From assembly GCA_028281945.1 (NCBI GenBank), contig JANQIW010000080.1:1-64000 (forward strand): a stretch of 64,000 bases of DNA, given 5' to 3'. The notes beneath the pieces were generated by a model, which saw only the letters and a list, made by a program, of their open reading frames with translations, had not been told where the DNA came from and made no database searches. Made by a program: the position numbers and the translations under genes. Within the stretch, counting starts at the first letter, position 1; the number at the start of each line of letters is the position of its first letter. Below, one piece after another: positions 1-8,822 of this stretch. This stretch comes from Prochloraceae cyanobacterium PL24a_bin.78 (lineage in GTDB: Bacteria > Cyanobacteriota > Cyanobacteriia > Cyanobacteriales > JANQIW01).

Positions 1-402
1 TTTTTGGAGGTCATGATTTACATCATTGCTGCTATTTATTCTTTATATAAAACAATTAGGATTTAAATCTGAACAATAAAAAATATTTGAAGTAAAAAAA
101 AAGAATAATTTAGAACTAATAATAGATCCTTGAGTTCACTATATTCTTAAGAATAAAAGTATTTTTAGAAAATATATAGCAATATAATCTTAAAATTTTC
201 AGAATAACTAAAGATTAATTACTTATCAATGAAGATTCTGCAAAAATGGTTTGGAGTTGATAGAATAATATAGCAATTTAGAAAAATTAGTGTTAATCTT
301 TAAGCTATGTTAAGGATTTAACCAAAACTTTTAAAAAATATAAACGTCAATAGCTCGGAACTGTTAAGTTGAAATAAAATTAACCATCAAAATTTGAAGA
401 CC
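1..402. other. non-coding, AT-rich left edge
   Basis: No convincing ORF, RNA gene or repeat is visible here. It is AT-rich sequence that probably holds the promoter of the DUF2808 gene, but no clear -35/-10 pair stands out. Confidence 0.5.
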
Positions 403-954
403 ATGTTTTTAAAAAAATTAACAACCAAAAAATTTTTAGCTGCATTAGCAATATCCAGTAGCTTAATCACTGGAATAGGAATGGTAGCAAATGCTCAAAA
501 CAATCCGGGATTAACCATATTTAGTGGAATCCAAAGAGAGAACATTCTAAGATATTATTTAGATTTTGGTGGTAGGCCTGGAGGATGGGATCGATATCGA
601 TTAAGAATTCCAGGAAAAAAACTAACCCAAGGAGCAGCAAAATTTATCATTGTATATCCAGATTATTATGAAGGCAAATTTGACACAGATAGTGTAGAAG
701 TTCGGATCAGACAAGGAAAAAAACAAGTATCCTTACCCTTAAGAGAAGTAATTTGGGATAAAGAAAGCCAACTCATAGAAATCACATTAGAAGAACCAAT
801 TACTGAAAGTAGAAGAGTAGAATTGGTATTATCCAATGTTAAAAACCCAGATTCAGGTGGAACATTCTATTTCCATTGTCAAATTCTTGCCCCAGGAGAA
901 ATACCTGTAGGTCTCTATTTAGGAACATGGATTCTAAGTATTGGTAGAGGCTAA
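403..954 (+). CDS. DUF2808 family secreted protein
   Basis: The product is a small exported protein of the cyanobacterial DUF2808 family, whose function is not known. The N-terminus is basic (FLKKLTTKKF) and is followed by a hydrophobic stretch and an ANAQ-like cleavage site near residue 32, a typical Sec signal peptide. The mature part has alternating beta-type segments such as KFIIVYPDYY, VEVRIRQGKK and RRVELVLSNV, with the family's late 'GGTFYFHCQIL' type motif. The ORF track starts at a TTG at 394, but the ATG at 403 leads straight into the signal peptide and is preferred here. It precedes rpmH with its own spacing and is probably a separate unit. Confidence 0.8.
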   Translation: MFLKKLTTKKFLAALAISSSLITGIGMVANAQNNPGLTIFSGIQRENILRYYLDFGGRPGGWDRYRLRIPGKKLTQGAAKFIIVYPDYYEGKFDTDSVEVRIRQGKKQVSLPLREVIWDKESQLIEITLEEPITESRRVELVLSNVKNPDSGGTFYFHCQILAPGEIPVGLYLGTWILSIGRG

Positions 955-1042
955 ATCAGAAGAAACAATTTCCAAATTGTGTTGGGAAAAAGACTAATAA
1001 AGATAAAGCTTCTGAAATGATCCACTCTGAATTCTTAATTAT

Positions 1043-1074
1043 ACATTACTTACTTGGTTAAGTAATGTTATAAT
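1043..1074 (+). promoter_or_regulatory. rpmH promoter overlapped by a 10-bp palindrome
   Basis: A perfect inverted repeat, ACATTACTTA / TAAGTAATGT with a 6-nt centre, ends at 1068. It is followed at once by a consensus -10 box TATAAT (1069-1074), 40 bp before the rpmH start. A weak -35 (TTACTT, 1046-1051) lies inside the left arm at 17-bp spacing, so the palindrome is placed like an operator. The hexamers and the palindrome are seen directly; regulation is inferred. Confidence 0.6.
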
Positions 1075-1113
1075 AGGAAAATGTGTCAAAAATTCAGGAG
1101 ATAATAAAAGTTA

Positions 1114-1251
1114 ATGAGTAAGAGAACCCTAGAAGGGACTAATCGAAAACAAAAAAGAAAATCAGGATTTCGTGCCAGAATGAGAACCAAAAATGGTCGT
1201 AAAGTAATTCAAGCACGAAGAAAAAGAGGAAGACATCGTTTATCAGTCTAA
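1114..1251 (+). CDS. rpmH: 50S ribosomal protein L34
   Basis: This 45-residue ORF is too short for the track. It encodes the very basic L34 protein of the large ribosomal subunit, with the family signature around [15 protein letters not shown] and an [19 protein letters not shown]-type tail. Its length equals the usual cyanobacterial L34. The ATG follows an AGGAG ribosome binding site (1097-1101). The gene sits directly upstream of rnpA, the almost universal bacterial order, and is probably transcribed from the TATAAT promoter at 1069. Confidence 0.96.
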   Translation: MSKRTLEGTNRKQKRKSGFRARMRTKNGRKVIQARRKRGRHRLSV

Positions 1252-1302
1252 TCAGTCTAATCAGACAAAAAAGAAAAATCAAACCATTATTCGATCGAAA
1301 AA

Positions 1303-1674
1303 GTGGGATTGCCTCGAACCAACAGACTTAAGCGGCGAGAAGATTTTAAAATCGTTTACTCTAGGGGCATTCGCCGCCATAGTTCCCATTTATCATTGCG
1401 AGCCTTACCCCCAGAATCTAAAAGTAAGGAAAATTCTCTCAAAGAAACCAAAATAGGGATATCCATTAGCAAAAAAGTATCCAAAAAAGCAGTAATTCGC
1501 AATCGCATCAAACGCCAGATTAGAGGAGCAATGAGAGAATTATTGCCTACATTTCCCAAAGGATGGAAAATACTTATTGTAGTAAAATCCGTGGCAAAAG
1601 AATGCAAATATGACAATTTTTTGAGAGAATTAAAAAAGTTGTTAGTAAAAGTAAAATCAATTAATGGGCATTAA
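1303..1674 (+). CDS. rnpA: ribonuclease P protein component
   Basis: This is the protein subunit of RNase P, which helps the catalytic RNA remove 5' leaders from pre-tRNAs. It starts with GTG and has the family N-terminus GLPRTNRLKRREDF. The basic RNase P signature, here KAVIRNRIKRQIRGAMRE, lies at about residues 62-80. At 123 aa its length is normal. Its last codons overlap the first codons of the next gene (ATG at 1664), so the two are probably translationally coupled within an rpmH-rnpA-PH-yidC-khpB operon. Confidence 0.95.
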   Translation: MGLPRTNRLKRREDFKIVYSRGIRRHSSHLSLRALPPESKSKENSLKETKIGISISKKVSKKAVIRNRIKRQIRGAMRELLPTFPKGWKILIVVKSVAKECKYDNFLRELKKLLVKVKSINGH

Positions 1675-2059
1675 AGAAAATATCTTCTATGAAGGAGGTC
1701 CTCATATTGGGGATTTGATCGTAAATATTTTATTAGGATTTACAGTAATCTGTTTACCTTTAACAGTGGGATCCATAGTAAGAGCAATCTGGTTGCGTTA
1801 TCGAATCAGCGATCGTCGAATCTCAGTAACAGGAGGTTGGATGGGGCGAGATCGGACAGATATAGTATATTCAGAAGCAGTAAAAATAGCTAAAATACCC
1901 AGAGGATTAGGATTCTGGGGAGATATAGTAGTAACTCTTAAAGATAGAAGTCGTTTAGAAATGCGCTCAGTCCCAAGATTTAGAGAAATACATGATTATA
2001 TGGCACAAAGAATCGCAGATAAAACAGATCGCCCTCTAGAATCAGTGATTGCCCGATAA
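1664..2059 (+). CDS. PH domain-containing membrane protein
   Basis: This 131-aa protein has one hydrophobic segment near residues 17-40 (LIVNILLGFTVICLPLTVGS). A bacterial PH-like (bPH/DUF304-type) domain follows, marked by YRISDRRISVTGGWMGRDRTDIVYSEAVKI and a late strand with LKDRSRLEMRSVP. Such proteins lie between rnpA and yidC in many cyanobacteria. A role in membrane biogenesis is inferred from that context only. The start overlaps the rnpA end by 11 bp. Confidence 0.8.
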   Translation: MGIKENIFYEGGPHIGDLIVNILLGFTVICLPLTVGSIVRAIWLRYRISDRRISVTGGWMGRDRTDIVYSEAVKIAKIPRGLGFWGDIVVTLKDRSRLEMRSVPRFREIHDYMAQRIADKTDRPLESVIAR

Positions 2060-2160
2060 GCTCAATGGAAGGAGAAAGAAAGACAATCAATCAAGAATTT
2101 AAATACCAAGAATTTAAATACAAAAAAACCAATAAACGCTCTTAACTGGACTTTGGACCT

Positions 2161-3504
2161 ATGGATTTTGGAATAAATTTTATTTCCACTAATATAATGT
2201 TGCCAATCCTAGATTTTTTCTACGGGATTGTGCCAAGCTACGGGTTAGCAATTATAGCCTTAACCTTAGTAGTTCGTTTCGCAGTATTTCCTCTTAGTGC
2301 TGGGCAAATTCGTAATATGAGAAAAATGCGGATTACCCAACCACTAATGAAAGAACGACAAGAAGAAATTCAAAAAAAGTATAAAGATAACCCCTCTAAA
2401 CAGCAGGAAGAAATGGGGAAGCTTATGCAAGAATTTGGCAACCCTTTAGCTGGTTGTTTCCCTCTCTTGCTACAAATGCCAATTTTATTTGCCCTATTTG
2501 CTACCCTAAGAGGTTCACCATTTAGTGATATAAATTATACAGTTGATCTTCAAGTTTTCCCAAAAGAACAAATAGAACAAATTCAACCACAAATATTTAC
2601 AACAAAACCCAAAAATGTATATGTGGATGAAGGAAATCATGATCGAATATTAGCAGTCCTACCTGGAGGAAATAAGTTAGTAGAAGGACAAGAAACCCAA
2701 ATCAAATTAGAAAATGCTGGAGGAACATCTTTAGAAAATCTAGTAGATCAATACTCAGATACTCAGATCAAGCCTAATTTTGTCGTCAAAAAAGGTGAAG
2801 AAAAAATCAATATTAATTCAGATGGCACAATAGAAGCCTTAGCACCAGGAGATGTCACAGTTGAAGTAACTGTACCCGGAATTGCTGCCTCAAAAGGATT
2901 CTTATTTATCAAAGCCCTAGGTCGAGTCGGTGTAACTTCACCTGACGGCACAATTAACTGGGATATCTTAGCAATGGTGATCTTTTTTGGTTTTAGTCTC
3001 TATCTTAACCAAGAACTTTCAGGGAAACAAAATGCTGGTTCAGGAGGAGCGGCTAACCAACAACAAGCAGTTAACAAAATAACTCCAATTATCTTTAGTG
3101 GAATGTTTCTCTTTTTCCCCCTACCTGCTGGGGTTTTAATGTATATTGTCATCGCCAATGTCTTCCAAACACTTCAAACCTTAATAATAATGCGTGAACC
3201 TTTACCAGAAAACTTACAAAAATTGGTAGAGCAACAGGAAAAAGCAGAAAAACAACAAGAAAGAAAGTTACAAAGAAAATCTGATACTTTCCAAGAAATT
3301 CAAACCATTACTACCACCGGAGAATCAATTCCTAATAATAATCTCTCCAAAAATTTCTCAAAACCTTTAGAAAAACCCCAGAGAAATCAAAAAACTAATA
3401 AAGCTAATCCAAAAACTAACAAAAACAACAAAACAAACAAAATCAATAAAGAACAAAAAAAACCAGGATCTGGTTTTGGCAAAACCGATTCTAAGAAAAA
3501 ATAA
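2161..3504 (+). CDS. yidC: membrane protein insertase YidC/Oxa1 family
   Basis: YidC inserts and folds membrane proteins; in cyanobacteria it serves plasma and thylakoid membranes. TM1 (about 24-46) carries the conserved groove arginine (ALTLVVRF, R39), followed by a charged coiled cytoplasmic loop ([21 protein letters not shown]). A second TM contains [16 protein letters not shown], and the last TMs lie at about 263-345. A lumenal/periplasmic insertion at about 120-260 includes an Ig-like Big_2-type stretch ([16 protein letters not shown]). The C-terminal tail (about 365-447) is very rich in K, N and Q. At 447 aa it is longer than the roughly 385 aa I recall for model cyanobacteria, because of this tail and loop. 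Confidence 0.93.
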   Translation: MDFGINFISTNIMLPILDFFYGIVPSYGLAIIALTLVVRFAVFPLSAGQIRNMRKMRITQPLMKERQEEIQKKYKDNPSKQQEEMGKLMQEFGNPLAGCFPLLLQMPILFALFATLRGSPFSDINYTVDLQVFPKEQIEQIQPQIFTTKPKNVYVDEGNHDRILAVLPGGNKLVEGQETQIKLENAGGTSLENLVDQYSDTQIKPNFVVKKGEEKININSDGTIEALAPGDVTVEVTVPGIAASKGFLFIKALGRVGVTSPDGTINWDILAMVIFFGFSLYLNQELSGKQNAGSGGAANQQQAVNKITPIIFSGMFLFFPLPAGVLMYIVIANVFQTLQTLIIMREPLPENLQKLVEQQEKAEKQQERKLQRKSDTFQEIQTITTTGESIPNNNLSKNFSKPLEKPQRNQKTNKANPKTNKNNKTNKINKEQKKPGSGFGKTDSKKK

Positions 3505-3525
3505 CAATCTTTAGGATTAAAAATA

Positions 3526-4011
3526 ATGATAGATGTTGAAACCATCGATCTCGGAAAAGATTGGTTAGAAGAACTACTATATTTAATGGGTATTGATGCC
3601 TTAGTTAGCCCCTTAAAAATTGAAGAAGATGATCGATCTTGTTGGTTAGTAATCGATAAAACTAATTTAACCCCCAAACAAATCCAAATCTTAATCGGAG
3701 AAAAAGGCCACGCTATTGATGCCATCCAATATCTCACTAATACTTTGGTAAATATGGATTGCGATCGCAATTCCCAAAAAGCTTATACCGTTGAAATAGA
3801 TGGATATCGATATCAACGTCAAGAAGAACTTTTTCAAATGGTAGAAAGAGTAGCCCAACAAGTCAGATCAACAGGAAAAGAAAAAGAAATTAAAAATCTT
3901 TCATCTGCTGAACGTCGACAAATACATTCTTTCCTAGAAAACTCCAAAGATTTACAAACCGAAAGTAGAGGTCAAGAGCCAGATCGACGCTTAATTATTC
4001 GTCTTCGTTAA
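3526..4011 (+). CDS. khpB: KH-R3H RNA-binding protein (Jag/KhpB family)
   Basis: This 161-aa protein has a KH-like middle region (LIGEKGHAIDAIQYLTNTLVN, with the GxxG-type loop) and a C-terminal R3H domain around SSAERRQIHSFLEN followed by EPDRRLIIRL. In other bacteria Jag/KhpB binds small RNAs and affects cell division; its role in cyanobacteria is not settled. It starts 21 bp after yidC, the usual neighbour, so it is probably the last gene of that operon. A hairpin lies just after its stop. Confidence 0.88.
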   Translation: MIDVETIDLGKDWLEELLYLMGIDALVSPLKIEEDDRSCWLVIDKTNLTPKQIQILIGEKGHAIDAIQYLTNTLVNMDCDRNSQKAYTVEIDGYRYQRQEELFQMVERVAQQVRSTGKEKEIKNLSSAERRQIHSFLENSKDLQTESRGQEPDRRLIIRLR

Positions 4012-4017
4012 GATTTT

Positions 4018-4042
4018 CATTAGTTCCAAATTGGGACTAATG
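4018..4042 (+). terminator. hairpin after khpB
   Basis: A 10-bp stem CATTAGTTCC / GGGACTAATG (one G-T pair) encloses AAATT, 6 bp after the khpB stop. It lacks a good T run, so it may be a weak terminator or a 3'-end stabiliser. Confidence 0.45.
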
Positions 4043-4132
4043 ATTATTTAAGATAATTAATAAATTGACTTAATTAGTTAATTATTCTTTAAATTATTAC
4101 TTTTATAGAGTTATCAATTAGAGGCGGGGAAC

Positions 4133-4630
4133 ATGGAAACAATTTATATTCCAAATTTACTTAATAATCCCAACAAAAAAAAGGAAATTAATGTCGATGA
4201 ATTCCTAACAGAATTGGATACTTTAACCCCAATAAAAGGCAAAATAATCCTAATCCATGGTGGCAATTATTTAGAAATAAAAGCAAAAGTGGAAACAATT
4301 GTAACTCTAAAATGCGATCGCTGTTTACAACAATACAATCATCGTCTAGGAATAAACACCAAAGAAATTATTTGGCTAGATAAAAATGTAGCATTATTTG
4401 ACAAAAACTTACCTCAAGAAAGAGAAATAACTCAAGAAGATTTGTCAGAGAAACTAGCTCCATGGGGAAATTTTAACCCACAAAGTTGGTTATACGAACA
4501 ATTATGTTTAAGTATGCCCATGAGAAAATTGTGTGGCAAAAACTGCAAAACTCCAGCAAATTTATCAACACCAAATCCAACCATAGACAGACGTTGGGCT
4601 GGATTAGAAGCCTTAAAAAGAAAATTATAA
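4133..4630 (+). CDS. YceD family protein (DUF177)
   Basis: This 165-aa protein belongs to the DUF177/YceD family, whose members in other bacteria and in chloroplasts are linked to 23S rRNA accumulation and to rpmF operons. The family Cys pairs are visible: CDRC near residues 60-63 and CGKNC near 145-149, probably a zinc site. It starts after a purine-rich GAGGCGGGGA site, which supports the ATG at 4133. It lies between khpB and the Ycf46-type ATPase with gaps of over 100 bp on both sides, so it may have its own promoter. Confidence 0.82.
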   Translation: METIYIPNLLNNPNKKKEINVDEFLTELDTLTPIKGKIILIHGGNYLEIKAKVETIVTLKCDRCLQQYNHRLGINTKEIIWLDKNVALFDKNLPQEREITQEDLSEKLAPWGNFNPQSWLYEQLCLSMPMRKLCGKNCKTPANLSTPNPTIDRRWAGLEALKRKL

Positions 4631-4738
4631 AAATTAAAATATTTTATGATTTATGATTAATAACTCAAAATTTAATTTGTTAATAAATATTGATTAATCA
4701 TTAAATAAAACCCAAAAGAATTAATAAGATCGGAAAAA

Positions 4739-6244
4739 ATGAACTGGAATCAAGAATTTGAATTATTACTAAGAGCCTGTTATCCCATCATCTTTATTAC
4801 CACAGCAGAAGAAGAACGATTGGAAATAACCATCAAAAATTGTAGCCAAAAAGTCGGAAATCGGACAGTATATATCTGGGATTTTGTAGATGGTTACCAA
4901 GATAATCCCAATAACTCAGGATATGGGCAACGTAATCCCCTTCAAGCATTAGAATTTGTAGAAAAATTACCAGAGAAAGTAGGAGGAGTATTTATCCTCA
5001 GAGACTTTAATCGTTTTTTAGAAGATATCTCCATCTCTCGTAAACTTCGCAATCTCTCCAGAAGTTTAAAATCTCAACCCAAAAATATTGTCATCGTTTC
5101 CTCAGAAATTTCCATTCCCAACGAATTAAGAGAAACCTTAACCATATTAGACTTTCCCTTACCCACAGGTTCAGAAATCAAAACCGAAATTCAAAATCTC
5201 TTTAGTGCAACCCAAATATCCTTTTCCGATACATTACTAAATGAATTAGTGAGAGCTGCACAAGGATTATCCATCGAAAGAATCCGTAGAGTTTTAAGTC
5301 GTTGTCTTGCAGGCCATGGTACGATAGAATCAGAAGATGTGGAGCTCATCCTTGAAGAAAAACGTCAATCCATCAGACAAACCCAAATCTTAGATTACTA
5401 TCCAGCAAAAGAAGAAATTTCTGATATTGGTGGTTTAGATAACTTAAAAGATTGGTTATTACGTAGAGGAGGTGCTTTTAGCGATCGAGCTAGAGCCTAT
5501 GGAATCCCTCACCCTAGAGGTTTATTACTAGTGGGAATCCAAGGTACGGGTAAATCACTTACTGCTAAAGCCATAGCCCATCATTGGCATTTACCCTTAT
5601 TACGCTTAGATGTGGGCCGTCTTTTTGGAGGTTTAGTAGGTGAATCAGAATCCCGCACTCGGCAAATGATCAATTTAGCAGAAGCCCTTGCCCCCTGCAT
5701 ACTCTGGATTGATGAAATTGATAAAGCCTTCTCAGGATTTGAAGGAAAAGGAGATGGGGGGACAACTTCCCGTGTCTTTGGAACTTTTATCACTTGGCTG
5801 GCAGAAAAACAATCGCCGGTTTTTGTGGTGGCAACTGCTAATAATATTCAAAATTTACCCCCAGAAATGGTCCGGAAAGGTAGGTTTGATGAAATATTCT
5901 TTGTGGGTTTACCCTCCCAAGTAGAAAGAGAAGCTATTTTTAATGTTCATTTATCTAGATTACGCCCTCATAATCTGAAAAATTATGATCTCAAACGTTT
6001 AGCTTATGAAACTCCAGATTTTTCAGGTGCAGAAATTGAACAAACTTTAATTGAAGCTATGCACATTGGATTTAGTCAAAATCGAGATTTTACTTCTGAA
6101 GATATTTTAGAAGCAGCTAGTCAAATTATTCCCTTGGCCCGCACAGCTAAAGAAGAAATCGAATTCCTGCAAAATTGGGCGGCTTCTGGAAAAGCAAGAA
6201 TGGCTTCTCGTGAACATGGTTTAAATAATCCTATTCTTAATTAA
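4739..6244 (+). CDS. ycf46: AAA-type ATPase, Ycf46 family
   Basis: This 501-aa protein matches the cyanobacterial/plastid Ycf46 family, FtsH-like AAA ATPases without a protease domain. Residues 1-200 form a non-catalytic N-terminal region with a degenerate AAA fold. The active AAA module follows: Walker A GIQGTGKS (about 266-273), Walker [10 protein letters not shown] (about 320-328) and an arginine-rich segment [15 protein letters not shown] for sensor/finger residues. The protein is predicted to be soluble. Family work links it to control of photosynthesis and carbon uptake; that is family knowledge and cannot be read here. The SH3 gene follows after 8 bp, suggesting co-transcription. Confidence 0.88.
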   Translation: MNWNQEFELLLRACYPIIFITTAEEERLEITIKNCSQKVGNRTVYIWDFVDGYQDNPNNSGYGQRNPLQALEFVEKLPEKVGGVFILRDFNRFLEDISISRKLRNLSRSLKSQPKNIVIVSSEISIPNELRETLTILDFPLPTGSEIKTEIQNLFSATQISFSDTLLNELVRAAQGLSIERIRRVLSRCLAGHGTIESEDVELILEEKRQSIRQTQILDYYPAKEEISDIGGLDNLKDWLLRRGGAFSDRARAYGIPHPRGLLLVGIQGTGKSLTAKAIAHHWHLPLLRLDVGRLFGGLVGESESRTRQMINLAEALAPCILWIDEIDKAFSGFEGKGDGGTTSRVFGTFITWLAEKQSPVFVVATANNIQNLPPEMVRKGRFDEIFFVGLPSQVEREAIFNVHLSRLRPHNLKNYDLKRLAYETPDFSGAEIEQTLIEAMHIGFSQNRDFTSEDILEAASQIIPLARTAKEEIEFLQNWAASGKARMASREHGLNNPILN

Positions 6245-6252
6245 TTAGGCAA

Positions 6253-6663
6253 ATGAAAGTAATAACAGATATATTTAAGGTAACAATTGGTGTAGTTGTA
6301 GGAATATTAATTGTAGCAGCCGGTGCAGTAGGTGCTGGTTATTATTTTATTTATCAAAGACTTTCTGAATCTCCAGAAAAACCAATTTATCCAGAAGATA
6401 AAAACCGAATTTCAGAACAAAAATCGGAAAAGGATGATTCACTATTAGGTAAGTATAAGGCTAGAGTAACTTGGCCTCAAGGATTACGTCTACGAGTCGA
6501 ACCAACTATAGATTCAAAAGCAGTAGGAGTGATTCCGTATAATGAAGAAGTTATTGTTGTGGAAGAAACAGAAGATGGAGATTGGCAGAGAATTATAGTT
6601 GTTCGTTTAGATGAAAAAGCTTGGGTGAAAGGAGGGAATCTTGAAAGAATAGAAGAAGAATAA
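6253..6663 (+). CDS. membrane-anchored bacterial SH3 domain protein
   Basis: This 136-aa protein has one N-terminal TM helix (about 8-33, VTIGVVVGILIVAAGAVGAG) and an acidic linker. Its SH3b-like domain is at about 70-130: RVTWPQGLRLRVEPTIDSKAVG, then EDGDWQRIIV and KAWVKGGNL. Such domains often bind cell-wall peptides, so a periplasmic placement is likely. It starts 8 bp after the ATPase stop and is probably in the same transcript; no functional link is known. Confidence 0.75.
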   Translation: MKVITDIFKVTIGVVVGILIVAAGAVGAGYYFIYQRLSESPEKPIYPEDKNRISEQKSEKDDSLLGKYKARVTWPQGLRLRVEPTIDSKAVGVIPYNEEVIVVEETEDGDWQRIIVVRLDEKAWVKGGNLERIEEE

Positions 6664-6830
6664 TATTTATAGTTTGTATTATTCTTTTTGTGAATTATTT
6701 TATCAACTATTATTGAAATATAAAAATAAAAAAAATATGATAAATTAATTTAATATCACCTACAATCTTTTATAATCTTGATGATGAACAACAGGGAATC
6801 TTTAATTAAATATTTTAAGGAAAGAAATAA

Positions 6831-7931
6831 ATGGCTACTCCAACAAAATCACCAACTTTACTTAGCCCTTTTACATTAGGGGATTTAGAACTGAAAAATC
6901 GAGTAGTCATGGCTCCTATGACTCGATCGCGGGCTGGCACAGAACAAATGCCTAATGCTTTGATGGCTGAATATTATGCCCAAAGAGCATCGGCAGGTTT
7001 GATTATCTCAGAAGGCACTTCTATTTCCAAACAGGCTATAGGATGGCAACAAGTACCAGGAATTTATACTGAAGAACAAGCCCAAGCCTGGAAACAAGTA
7101 GTAGATGCTGTTCATAGTAAAGGTTCTTATATATTCCTTCAACTTTGGCATTGCGGGCGTGCTTCTCATAGTAGTTTTTATGAGAATGGACAATTACCTG
7201 TGGCACCTTCTGCCATTAAGCTTAATGGTGAATATATTCATACTCCCATTGGTAAACAATCTTATGAAACCCCTAGGGCTTTAGAAACTGAGGAAATTCC
7301 TGGAGTGGTTGAAGATTATCGCAAAGCTGCTGAGTTGGCAAAAATGGCTGGTTTTGATGGGGTAGAAATTCATGGGGCTAATGGTTATTTGATTGATGAA
7401 TTCCTACAGTCTAAAACTAATCATCGTCAAGATAAATATGGTGGAAGCATCGAAAATCGATTCCATTTTCTTCAAGAAATTGTAGAAGCTATTCTTACTG
7501 TATGGCCTGCCAATCGTATCGGTGTTAGACTTTCTCCTAATGGTATTTTTAATGATATGGGATCTCCTGATTATCGAGAAACTTTTACTTATGTAGTGGA
7601 AAAATTAGAAGCTTTTGAGTTAGGTTATCTCCATATTATGGATGGTTTAGCTTTTGGTTTTCATGAATTAGGTGAGCCTATGAGTTTAGCTGATATTCAA
7701 TCTTATACTTCTATTCCTCTAATGGGAAATTGTGGCTATACACAAGAAACAGCAGAACAAGTTCTAGTGGAAGGATATGGTGATTTAATCTCTTTTGGAC
7801 GATCATTTATTAGTAATCCTGATTTAGTTGAACGTTTTGCTAACAATTGGGAATTGAATCCTCCTGCTGATATTAAAGATTGGTATTCTTTTGAAAAAGA
7901 AGGTTATATTGATTTTCCTACTTATCAATAA
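6831..7931 (+). CDS. Old Yellow Enzyme family alkene reductase
   Basis: This 366-aa FMN-dependent ene-reductase of the NemA/OYE type reduces activated C=C bonds or nitro groups with NAD(P)H. The TIM-barrel family signatures are present: LKNRVVMAPMTRSRA at the N-terminus, LQLWHCGRASH, and the substrate/flavin motif HGANGYLIDEFLQ followed by DKYGGSIENR. Its length is typical. A good ribosome binding site (AAGGAAAG) precedes the ATG. It is flanked by non-coding gaps and looks monocistronic. The natural substrate is unknown. Confidence 0.9.
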   Translation: MATPTKSPTLLSPFTLGDLELKNRVVMAPMTRSRAGTEQMPNALMAEYYAQRASAGLIISEGTSISKQAIGWQQVPGIYTEEQAQAWKQVVDAVHSKGSYIFLQLWHCGRASHSSFYENGQLPVAPSAIKLNGEYIHTPIGKQSYETPRALETEEIPGVVEDYRKAAELAKMAGFDGVEIHGANGYLIDEFLQSKTNHRQDKYGGSIENRFHFLQEIVEAILTVWPANRIGVRLSPNGIFNDMGSPDYRETFTYVVEKLEAFELGYLHIMDGLAFGFHELGEPMSLADIQSYTSIPLMGNCGYTQETAEQVLVEGYGDLISFGRSFISNPDLVERFANNWELNPPADIKDWYSFEKEGYIDFPTYQ

Positions 7932-8204
7932 ATAAATAAATTAATTTTAAATTTAATATCTAAAATCTTAAAGATAAGGAAGACTCAAATATCACGGAGA
8001 TTTAAGACTAACTTTAAATCAAGATTAAAGTATTAAATATCATGATTTTTAATAACACTTTAATTCTTGCTTATTTCAATTATCTTCTTTTATTTTCCTT
8101 ATCTTTTTAAGAGTAATTTATACTAAGAATAAAAAACTAATATTTTAAGCTAATACCTAAATGCAATATTGACATCTATTTCTCTAAAAAATTAAAAAGA
8201 AAAA

Positions 8205-8822
8205 ATGGAATCTTCTATTTTTAATCAACTTGATACTAGTTTAAATTCTAGTTTGAATTCTGCTTTGAAAGAATGGGCTATCACTATTAAAGCATTAGAA
8301 GCAGGAAAAACTCTTCTTTTACTAAGAAAAGGAGGCATCAAAGAAGTAGCAGGAAAATTTCAAATAAAATACCATCGGGTTTTACTTTATCCTACTTACG
8401 AACATCAAAAACTTGAATTATTAAAACCAGAATATTTTCAATTAGACGAAGTTAAATCTATTAATTCCATAAAGCCTTCAAACAGTATTTCTATTAATAG
8501 TTGGGCTGAAATAACTAATGTTTTTTCCCTAACCAATAAATCAATTTTAGAGGCTTTATCTCCTTACCATATTTGGAATTCGGAATTTTTAAATAAACGT
8601 TTCCATTGGAAACCAACTCAACCTTTATATCTTTTGTTATTGCGCACTTACAAATTACCTCAAACTTTTCAAATCCCATACCATCAAGAATATGGCGGTT
8701 GTAAATCTTGGATTGATTTGATGGAATCCATTTCGTTACAAAATAGTCTACCTGTTTTCAGAGATAATGATTACAATCTACAAGTAGAAGAAATTCACAA
8801 GATATTAAGAGATATTCAATAG
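8205..8822 (+). CDS. DUF1802 family protein
   Basis: This 205-aa protein resembles the DUF1802 family, with the N-terminal signature LKEWAITIKALEAGKTLLLLRKGGI and a following GKFQIKYHRVLLYPTYEHQ. The function is unknown. Its stop codon shares a base with the GTG start of the SelD fusion (TAGTG), which means tight translational coupling. That suggests a role tied to selenium or tRNA modification, but only by context. Confidence 0.75.
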   Translation: MESSIFNQLDTSLNSSLNSALKEWAITIKALEAGKTLLLLRKGGIKEVAGKFQIKYHRVLLYPTYEHQKLELLKPEYFQLDEVKSINSIKPSNSISINSWAEITNVFSLTNKSILEALSPYHIWNSEFLNKRFHWKPTQPLYLLLLRTYKLPQTFQIPYHQEYGGCKSWIDLMESISLQNSLPVFRDNDYNLQVEEIHKILRDIQ

